DNA of 64,000 nucleotides, taken from the NCBI RefSeq assembly GCF_039555335.1, contig NC_092635.1, forward strand, positions 50,302,052 through 50,366,051. The letters are read 5' to 3'. Made by a program: the position numbers and the translations under genes. The DNA comes from Amphiura filiformis. Lineage: Eukaryota > Echinodermata > Ophiuroidea > Amphilepidida > Amphiuridae. Numbering within the stretch: the stretch's first letter is position 1; each line of letters starts with the position of its first letter. Shown here piece after piece: positions 55,723 through 64,000 of the stretch. The notes beneath the pieces were generated by a model that was given only the letters and a program-made list of their open reading frames with translations, had not been told where the DNA came from and made no database searches.

Positions 55723-57916
55723 AATCGTTCCGACATATTATCATAATCTAAAAATTATGATATGTCGGACCAACAGAAAATCATCCCGTTTTACTACAAA
55801 TAGGGCGAATTTGACAGTTTGCTCATAGATTTAAGTTGGAACATGTGTAAGTATTACAAATATGCCAAAAAATAAAGGTATATTCTGAAAAAAGATCATA
55901 CATTAAGGCTTTAAATTGAAGTATATATGTAAGAAAAAATGTGCACCTGAACCTGACAATTGATAAAAATTAAAATTAATTTGGAAGCCACGTTAGTGTA
56001 ATTGGTTATTCATGTAACAATGTGTGTTCATCAAGCCCCTGTATAGACATTTCCAGGATATGTTAGGTTAGTTTGCGCATGGAAAAAAAATTGAGCCAGC
56101 TTGAAATTTTGCTTGGAAAACTGGGGGAGCTGATCCTGGCTTTGACGGTTATTATGTAGATGCAGGCAGATGAGGGTTCTGCACCTGCAAAGGGATGTGT
56201 CCCTGATTGATGCTTCATTCTTTATAAGGCATCTTGGGTGACTTTGGTCATATAGTGACTTCCTGTAAAGCACAATGATCTGATGCAATCACGCTATATA
56301 AATCTTTGGCTTTTCGTTTAAGATTAGGATGAGCAATATGGGATTTAATTGAATTTTGCGCTTTATAAAAGTGGTTTTCAATATTTATAATTTTACATTT
56401 CTTTATTCAAAGATGTGGTAAAGATTTGATTTATCTGCAAATTTAAATCAGTTTGCAGAGTGCTTGTGGCCTACGAGCTGTATGTTGTGCACCCTGGTGT
56501 AGTTATTGTTGATGAGAAATGAGAAAGCGTAGAACATTTTTAGTTATTTTTAATTTTATAGTGAACTTTCTTTACCATATTTCGTTCTTCACAAAACTCT
56601 TTGACAATTTTGGAAGAATTGTGTTTAATTTTTAGTGACTTTTGACATTATTTTCTTGACATTAGAAATTTCAAAATTTACAAAATATGAAAAACATGAT
56701 ATGCATGACATGTAACAAATTATAAGGTCACAGGTTAAACTGTGTGATTGCAGCTCAGAGTAATTTGAGGCAAATTATTAACTTGAAATGAATTGTTTAG
56801 TGTTCACATACAATGATACAATGAATTTTTGATATTTACAATGATTTGCACTTGATTTTTATTATTGTGAAGTTACTGTTATATAAATATGCATTATTTG
56901 AGTGCAATGATGAATAATTAATTTGGCAGTTGTCAAAAATGTAATTGTATTTTATTGAATTATTATAAGGATTCATTTTGGATTCAAGGGAAATATTTAA
57001 TAAAGATACCCCATAACAAGTGAAACAGAAACTGACAATATATTAAGAGAATTTAGTTTTTGATGTCATAAAGCATATTGTTTTACTTGCACAGCTACCA
57101 AATTATTGGGTACATAGTGATCACATAATGATATACCTCCAAATAAAAAATAAAACTCATTTCTCGTCCACTTCAATTTTGTTTTTATTTTTTATCAATT
57201 TATTTATAACTTTTGAAAAAATATGTCTGGGAAGTTAAGATTCTTTCTACATCCTTACTACAAGAAACACTTCTGGAAGGTCCTGTGATAATTAGAGGGA
57301 GCCTACCTACCAGAACAACAAAATAAAAATGGCCTCCTTTTTTCAGGCATTATTGTATATGCTAAATACAGGGTCAAATATGGGTATTTACACTTACTAG
57401 TAACTATCGATAAAAAATATAAAGCCCCTCTTCCTCCTTTTTTTTCGAAATCCTTGACGAGAAACATATTTTATTTTTACTTGGCCTAATTGTGTTGAGA
57501 TGCACTGTAAAATTAATTTTGAGGCTTTATCACAATACTACAATCCCATCCATTCAAATATAAAAGAGAGAAGCAGACTAAAATAAATACAAAAATATAC
57601 AAATCACACAAGGCAGCCTGTTGTGATATAGATCAGTAGTTGATTAACCAGACCAAATAATACCTTTTATGAGGAGCACTCATGTGTACAGACTTAATTT
57701 GTTTAGTAGTCCCTGGGAAAGAATTTTACATATGTGATTAATATTTATATAGTGGAAGAATTTCACAGGGTAATGTCACTTTATTGTACACCTTTTTGTG
57801 TCATTTCTGAGGTATGAATAAACAAAACTTCCACTGTTTTATGGTAAATTACCTTTCATAAAATGTGTGAGTTTATCGTTAAATACCTCTTTTGGGTAAA
57901 AAGAGTTAATGTGTGT

Positions 57917-58202
57917 TGGGGGGTACTCAAGTTTGGTTTTGGTAGGGGTGTGAAAGTGGACCCATCAATATACCAATTTTGGAAATTTGGACCCATCAAA
58001 TATCAATATACCAGAAGTCAAAATTTTCGGCTGAAGTTTACCCAAATTGTCTTAGTTTTTACAAATTTTACACAAATTTTGGCGAAGTTTCAAAAATTCG
58101 TGGCAAAATTGGCTGAGAAAAAAGGAGTCGTTAATATATGGGCCGAAAATGCTACCTGTATTTGCGGCATGTCCCCATATGGTCATTTGAACTGAGTACC
58201 CC
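57917..58202. mobile_element. Dispersed repeat with ggggtact...agtacccc ends, copy 1
   Basis: gggtactcaagtttggttt at the left and gaactgagtacccc at the right. tttgcggcatgtccc and ggtcatttga recur in the copy at 59862-60112. Confidence 0.65.
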
Positions 58203-58564
58203 GATTTATCCAAGTGGTAGTTAAAAATAAATGCAAAACACTTTGCACTATAAATGCTTATTTTTTATTTATTTAAAGAGCATTTTCTTTACAAACTTTG
58301 TAAACAGTCTTATCATCAAAAACAGTCTTTATTGACAATATGAAAGTTCTGGTAGATGTTTACATTAAGAAACTGGTATAAATTACAGTGTATATACTTC
58401 ATCATTCTGAGTGCCATACAGTAATATAAAGGTAATGCAATTATTTTAATTGGATAGTAGTTACAATCCAATATCAACCAATTTTACAAGAAATTAAATG
58501 GGATGCGTATTATATCATCTGTTTGGTAATATTAAGGTTAGGTTTGGGGTTAGGATTAGGGATT

Positions 58565-58809
58565 CATAGATGAGTTGACTTCTGACGTCGATGCCTGGCA
58601 GTATGCACACGCATCATCACAATTTTCATTGTTTTTTGCCTGGCAGTTTACGGACCCATCATATTTTGTTCAGGGCTCGTGTTTTTAAAACTCCCGCCAC
58701 ATCACAATAAGGCTATTGAGCAGTGTAGTGGTTGCATGGGTTCACTCAAGCATATCGATATACCAGTCCCTTGCCTTTGTTGATAAATATTGAGGTCAAC
58801 TCATCTATA
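58565..58809. mobile_element. Dispersed element with atagatgagttgac ends, copy 2
   Basis: Clean inverted ends atagatgagttgac and gtcaactcatctat. It sits inside ggttaggg-type minisatellite and matches 44730-44979. Confidence 0.78.
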
Positions 58810-59126
58810 GGTTAGGGTAACTGTTAGGGTGAAGTTTAGGGTAAGGGTTAGGGTTTATATGAAGGTTGAAGTTTGGGTAATGCCTATGGTAAGGGTTAGG
58901 GTTTATAGGGTTTGTGGACTAATAGCTATACTAATGACCCTTCTGACTAACAACCTGTAACTGACAGGTGTCTTCAGTTGTAACCTATTACAAGTGTTTG
59001 TTTTAGTAAATTATAGTTTCTCATGGCATGGATGTTGTAGACAGTTTGAGAACCTTGACAATGTCGATTGATCTTGATTTTTCTTTCCTTTTTGACATGC
59101 TAATTGGTGGTTTTGGATCAGGTCTA

Positions 59127-59692
59127 CTCCCCATTCCAGAAAAATACAGCACTATATATTTTGGATTCAAAAAATATTATCAAGTTCTGCCAAATGAAAT
59201 ATAGCTCAATCCTAATCATTCGTTTAGTACTAATTGGGAAATAAAAGATAAAAGTTCATTATTTTACTAATATTTTGTATTTTCGGCATGTTTTCGGACA
59301 ATCAAGTCACAAAAATCAAAGACGTGGAATGAATCTAAGCATTCAAAATCATGAAAATATGGTGAAATTTTGCTCTTAATTTCACTTTTTTTGTGTTACT
59401 TTAATTAAATGATTGGTTATAAGAAACATGTCGTTTCCAAAAATTAGAAAGCATCAATTGGAATTAGAAGTCTTTAGACTTGATTGTCTCAGCTTGTGAA
59501 ATGCATGTTTTTGGCCCTTAATTCATAAATTTGGTCAAAAAGTGAAATTGTTTTTTTTTTTTTTAACTTGTATTACCAGTAAGTGCTAAACGAATTATTA
59601 GGATTTAGTTTCATTTGGCAGAAGTTGAAAATATTTTTTTTTTCCAATCTCAAAATAATAGTGTTGTATTTTTCTGGAATTGGGGAGCAGTA
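59127..59692. mobile_element. MITE with about 115-bp inverted arms
   Basis: ctccccattccagaaaaata pairs with tatttttctggaattgggga; gttctgccaaatgaaa pairs with tttcatttggcagaa. Confidence 0.78.
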
Positions 59693-59861
59693 ATGTTGAC
59701 ATTTTTGCAATCACCAAGTTTTGTATTTAATGTCAATGGAAAAATGTTACCAACAATCATTTTGTATTTAGTACATGATATATAAATATGAAGATGAAGG
59801 TATGCTCATAATAGCCAACATGTGTATATTGTTAGCAAATATAATGAACCCTAATACCAGG

Positions 59862-60112
59862 GTACTCAAGTTTGGTTGGGTAGACCAAATGTTGACACAA
59901 ATTGTCAGAATTTGTACAACTTTCACAAACTTGTTAAATTCTGGGTAAAATGTTGCTATTTTTTGAAGCAAAAAAAAATAGAAAATTGTGAAAAATAACC
60001 AATCCATATACGAAAATTGACTTAGAGAAAAAGGCATAATTGATATACCAAAAGGCCAAAAATGAGACCCATGCTTGCGGCACATCCCAGTTTGGTCGTT
60101 TGAGCCCCCCTC
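59862..60112. repeat. Dispersed repeat, copy 2 of the 57917 family
   Basis: gtactcaagtttggttggg at the start and cttgcggcacatcccagttt near the end follow the order of copy 1. Confidence 0.6.
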
Positions 60113-60208
60113 CGCCCTAATAGCTTAAACCGTGTAGAGCAAACCAGGCGCAGATCCAGGTAATACATGGTTGAAGGGATGGCAGTGTACTGAGTTAAAG
60201 GAATATAT

Positions 60209-60472
60209 GCAAAAACAGCAGAGCAACACTTAATAAACACTTTACACTTCATAAACACTTGTTTCAGAATATGAAGATGTTTATGTTTTTAACACAAGAT
60301 AGTGTTTAAATACATTTTAAACACTATCTTGTTAAAAAATATAAACATCTTCATATTTCTAAACGTGTTTTGGTGTTTATAAATTAACACCCATATACCT
60401 TCACTGTACAAACAAGTGTTTATGAAGTGTAAAGTGTTTATTAAGTGTTGCTCTGCTGTTTTTGCAGTGTAT
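60209..60472. mobile_element. MITE with (cac)tgcaaaaacagc ends
   Basis: gcagagcaacacttaataaa at the left is mirrored by tttattaagtgttgctctgc at the right; the inner aagatgtttat and ataaacatctt arms pair too. The complete right end reads gctgtttttgcagtg. Confidence 0.75.
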
Positions 60473-61246
60473 GTAGCCATTCAGTCACAGGGAAACTAAA
60501 CCCATTTTTGCAAATTGCCCATTTTCAATCTGCCCCGCCCTGAGGAAAACCCCTGTTCATGTTTGTGTAAATTATATTGACCATAATGTAGTACATAACA
60601 TCTGCCTTAACATTCCATGAATTGAAAACTAAAACTTAACTTGTACTTGTAAAAAAGGAAAATGCAAAATTGGTAATAAATATGTATTTTGTTGACAATA
60701 TCACTGTGTTTTGTATGAATTTTTTTAAAGATTTCTTCTACTTATCCTTGTTTTTGTTTTTTTTATTTTTATTTTATTTATTTATTATCGTAGTGTTAAC
60801 ACGCTTTCATAGTTTATACTCCATTCGTTTTTATCTTTCTTTGTCTTGTTCCGCACACCAAGTTGGTATATCTTTGGTTTTTAGCGGGGGAAGAGGACAG
60901 AGGAGGTAACATTGTCCTTAACTTTGCATTGATTAAAATTTGCTGAGAAAAAAAAAACATTCTGAAAAAAGAATAAATAAACTAAATTTGAAATCCACAA
61001 CAAATAATTTGTACTTTCTGCAGCGACACATTAGTGATATACTGAACATTTTTTTCACAACAAAAATTAATGTTTAAAACATGGATTGTTTGACATCGCG
61101 TAGTATAAACAGTAAATAAATCCCGGGAAATAAATCAACTTATAAACTTTGAAGACACTGCAGAAACAGCGTTTAGAAATCGAGGACAGATTGGTGTTTA
61201 GAAAGTTAAATGTCTAGTATTTAAACACTTTACTGTTAATATCTTA

Positions 61247-61315
61247 AAAGGGCATTTTGTGATCCACAGCATCATCCCCCGCCCACTTTTTTCAAAAAAA
61301 GTTGAGATTTTTATA
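61247..61315. repeat. Inverted repeat partner of the window end (63932-64000)
   Basis: agggcattttgtgatccaca plus the caaaaaaagttgagattttt string is the reverse complement of the last 70 bases of the window. The first exon of the ACSL paralogue lies between them. Confidence 0.7.
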
Positions 61316-61333
61316 TCACTGGAAACCTCTGGC

Positions 61334-61870
61334 TTTATTTTTTTATTTTTTATTTAATGACATCTTTAAGGAGGGTAAAACCTGATCAGTGCAAGCACTG
61401 CTTTCCACAGGGGCCCTCGATACAATAAAACATAAACAAATGATTTACAAGGAAATAAATGTAAAATACACTTAGAAAGTCATTGCACCAATAATACAAG
61501 ATATAAAACAAATAAATATTATAAAATTACAAACTACATAATATATACAGAGTAATACCATAAAATATTTAAAAGATTAAAACACATGAGACTATAAACA
61601 GGATAGACTAGTTAGGTTTGTAAAATGTGCTCCTTGAGCGACTTTTTAAAGTTAATAATATTGCTTATTTGTTTTAAATTGTCAGGGAGGTTATTCCATG
61701 CTGTTGTTCCAGAGTACCTGAAGGAACGTTTACCAGTTTCAGTATGAACAGAAGAATGAAAAACATACCTAAACATACCCCTGATATGACTGCATAATGT
61801 TTATGTACCAAAAATGTCTTGCAGATTAATTCGTTTAGCAAAAATATCGTCAAATTTGAATTTCGTTCTG
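61334..61870 (-). pseudogene. 5'-truncated non-LTR retrotransposon (LINE) fragment
   Basis: On the minus strand 61870-61612 reads into the C-terminal tail typical of CR1/L2/Jockey-type reverse transcriptase ORFs, with KRSFRYSGTTAWNNLPDNLK, then NFKKSLKEHI and a stop at 61612-61614. One in-frame stop (at about 61800) breaks the upstream part. The 3' UTR ends at 61334 in a (attt)-like tail. The polymerase domain itself is missing. Confidence 0.72.
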
Positions 61871-62169
61871 GTATACCAGAACGAAATTACAACAGTGACC
61901 TATGGAGCAGTATAATACACATAATTATGCATAACTCGCAAACGCAAAATCGGAATCAACTCAAATTTTGGGAATAAGCCTTTTTCGTGTAGGCCTGCCT
62001 ATATATACTGGAAAATGTCATAAAAAGAGGATGCTAGGATCACGAATTAAACATGTAAACAGTAAACACATGAAATGTGTTATGATCTAAACATTAACTA
62101 AACAAGTGTTTGACTTTCTAAACACCAATCTGTCCTCGATTTCTTTAGAACCACTGTTTTTGCTAAGTC

Positions 62170-63105
62170 CGTGTGCTTCTACAGCTTCTTGTCAAGCTCC
62201 AACCTCGGAGGTCATTGCCCGGGGTCATCGCACTTCTCATGCCTAAAATCGCAAATTTGATATCAACGTCGATTTTCCTGATGCAGGTTGTTCATGCAGA
62301 TGTGTTTTCAAAATTAATTTTATTTTCAAAATTCATTTTATTGAGCGTGGAAGCGAGTTCGGTCATTTAAAGCCATAACATAGTACGGTATACAGGCCTA
62401 CGGTCTTGAGTTTGGTCAATTTTTTCAAACCTGATTTGTTGGCATATTTGTAATGTTCCAACTTAGGCCTGTACCTAATCGGATTCAGCCAAATTCATTG
62501 AGGACAACACAGACAGTTTTAATTATGAAGTCATATTATGACCTTAAATCCCCCATTTAAATTCTAAGTAATAAATAATATCAAATAATAAAATCTTATT
62601 CTTAGATTTTTACATTTTTAATAAAGGGCGTAAAGTTTACAGCACCTCGGTTAGCACCCACTGAATTGCATATGATATAATATGCCTTTTAATACTCTCA
62701 AATTATAGATTAATGATTAATTAATGAAACAGCTTGAAAGTTAAAACGTTCGGCTCAGAAATCAATTTAAATGCTCGCACATAGTGCTGAAGAAATTGAG
62801 AATTTTATTGATCCTTTCAAAATAATTGCGGCGATTGACCTATTCATGCTACAAACAATTTTCAATGGCTGATAAAAATGCATAGTTGTACTGGACAGCT
62901 AAAGATATATTATTCTTTTATATGGAAATAGTATCCAGCGTTGCATGCCGACTTCATCGGTTAATTCTTCCTTGGAGCACAGTTCAGTAATTTGTAAAAG
63001 AGGTCAAAACCGCACCAACGAAATCCGTTTTCATGGATCATGGTCAGTCAACAGAGACACTAATTTGTAATGCATTACACGAGTACACGAAGTGAGGGCG
63101 ACCTA
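62170..63105. other. Upstream region of the second ACSL gene; nothing firmly assigned
   Basis: AT-rich DNA with no exon, RNA gene or clear MITE. It probably includes regulatory sequence for the paralogue starting at 63261. Confidence 0.4.
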
Positions 63106-63108
63106 TAT

Positions 63109-63118
63109 ATAGTTGAAA
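63109..63118 (+). promoter_or_regulatory. Possible TATA box of the downstream ACSL paralogue
   Basis: The string ctatatatag lies about 150 bases before the ATG at 63261, and a CACGTG E-box lies at about 63161. The spacing suits a short 5' UTR. This is pattern matching only; AT-rich DNA gives such matches by chance. Confidence 0.25.
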
Positions 63119-63260
63119 GGGCAGTAGAATAAAATTAATAACAGTGTGCTGATGCTTTCTCACGTGCGCTGTTGTTGCAAAATTCAGCTTTCATTTTATG
63201 TTACTTGAATACAGTAGATAGAGACTCGAGCACACACCAAAATACTGTCGATTGACCAGG

Positions 63261-63302
63261 ATGGCAGATTACGACCACAACAACCAATCTGTTCTTATAC
63301 CG
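63261..63302 (+). CDS. First coding exon of a second, tandem ACSL gene (truncated by window end)
   Basis: The exon reads MADYDHNNQSVLIP and then gtaagt. Ten of 14 residues equal the end of exon 1 of the first gene ([14 protein letters not shown]). Both end with a CCG codon in phase 0 before gtaagt, so the splice position is homologous. An in-frame TAG at 63219 shows no membrane-anchor coding sequence is fused upstream here, unlike exon 1 at 9050. The rest of the gene would lie beyond 64000. It could also be an alternative first exon of that downstream gene. Confidence 0.65.
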
Positions 63303-64000
63303 GTAAGTAAAAAAATAATCGAGTTCACACGGTTTGCACTAATAAATTGTAAGATTATATATGTAGGCTACTAATGTAAACATGTATTTTTATATACAAA
63401 GTAGGGTATCTCGAGCTAGGAGAGATACCACTAGGAACAACAACGTTGCTACCTACCAATGTGCTTACCATCTGTTTCCTTGTTGCGAGAATAATTGTTA
63501 AAAGAAATAAAAGGTTTAACTTAATTTGGAGACAGCGAGAAACGAGAGGCATTTTATAGGCCCAGTTGGGCTTTTTATTTCAAATGTACATGCTCTTAAA
63601 GATTCCAGCCCAGGTTGATGAGCAGAGTATATATATATAAAGTTGAACTTTTAGATATTTAATTCAATATTTCTGCTTATCGTACTGGTTACGCAAAGTA
63701 CATTCACGTTTTATATGAATGGTTCCCAATTCCCAAAACGTATATTTTTGGCATATAACTAGCTCATAATCATATGTAATATGCATACCCATGGACGTAG
63801 TCTAGCATTATAGGAAAGCCTTCCTTGGCTTTCCAGCGTGTTTACTATACTCCACGTGTATATATGACATCAGATGTTTTATACATCCACGTGTATTTCC
63901 ATCTCATTACTGAGTCATCCGATATATCAGGCGATTTAAAAATCTCAACTTTTTTTGAGAAAAGTGGGGGGATGAGGCTGTGGATCACGAAATGCCCCTT

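Larger units (their letters stand above)
52388..57004 (+). other. Probable 3' UTR and flank; end not resolved
   Basis: No further coding exon was found after the stop. The first AATAAA signals I see are near 54695 and 54721, then at 56999-57004 and near 57817, so the transcript end cannot be fixed. Two MITE copies (52885-53070, 54098-54268) lie inside. The rest, including 54300-55640 and 55730-57000, is AT-rich with no recognisable gene. Confidence 0.35.
61156..62168. mobile_element. About 1-kb foldback element, cactgcagaaacagc family, with a LINE inside
   Basis: aaatcgaggacagattggtg plus tttagaaagt near 61177 pairs with actttctaaacaccaatctg plus tcctcgattt near 62113. The interior contains the LINE fragment at 61334-61870. 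Confidence 0.6.

Noticed and set aside
56150..56310. SINE tail copy (cacgctatataaatc)
   Set aside because: Only the 3' tail-like part resembles the SINE at 51942; too short and diverged to call.

Overview
The window is AT-rich animal nuclear DNA with one large intron-rich gene on the + strand. Transposon remnants and satellites fill almost all the rest. The gene structure, the many short inverted-repeat elements (MITEs), a tRNA-derived SINE and a LINE fragment suggest a marine invertebrate, most likely a deuterostome (echinoderm or hemichordate). That placement is an inference from general look, not proof.

The gene (9050-52387) encodes a long-chain-fatty-acid CoA ligase of the ACSL1/5/6 type. 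I read 18 coding exons by hand. All junctions use GT/AG, all phases agree, and they join into a 692-residue protein, close to the usual length for vertebrate ACSL1. Exon 1 carries an N-terminal membrane anchor. Exons 7/8 carry the ATP-binding loop, exon 13 the YGQTE motif, exon 14 GWLHTGD, and exon 15 the [14 protein letters not shown] hinge region.

The main discovery is at exon 9. This 78-bp exon encodes the 26-residue fatty-acid 'gate' segment and is present as four tandem, intact, in-frame copies (31598-32840), each with its own splice sites. Vertebrate ACSL genes are known to choose between two such gate exons. Here one gene could build four enzymes with different acyl entrance segments. 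A second point is at 63261-63302: a 14-codon exon closely matching the end of exon 1, with the same phase and donor. It looks like the first coding exon of a tandem ACSL paralogue that runs out of the window.

Layout: 1-9027 is intergenic or 5' noncoding DNA with several inverted-repeat elements. 9050-52387 is the gene; intron 1 holds about 2.4 kb of satellites, introns 8/9 the gate-exon cluster, and intron 10 a 4.3-kb foldback element with a G-rich minisatellite core. 52388 to about 57000 is likely 3' UTR and flank. 57900-63250 is a repeat-rich spacer, and 63261 starts the paralogue. No tRNA, rRNA, CRISPR or bacterial-type operon is present.
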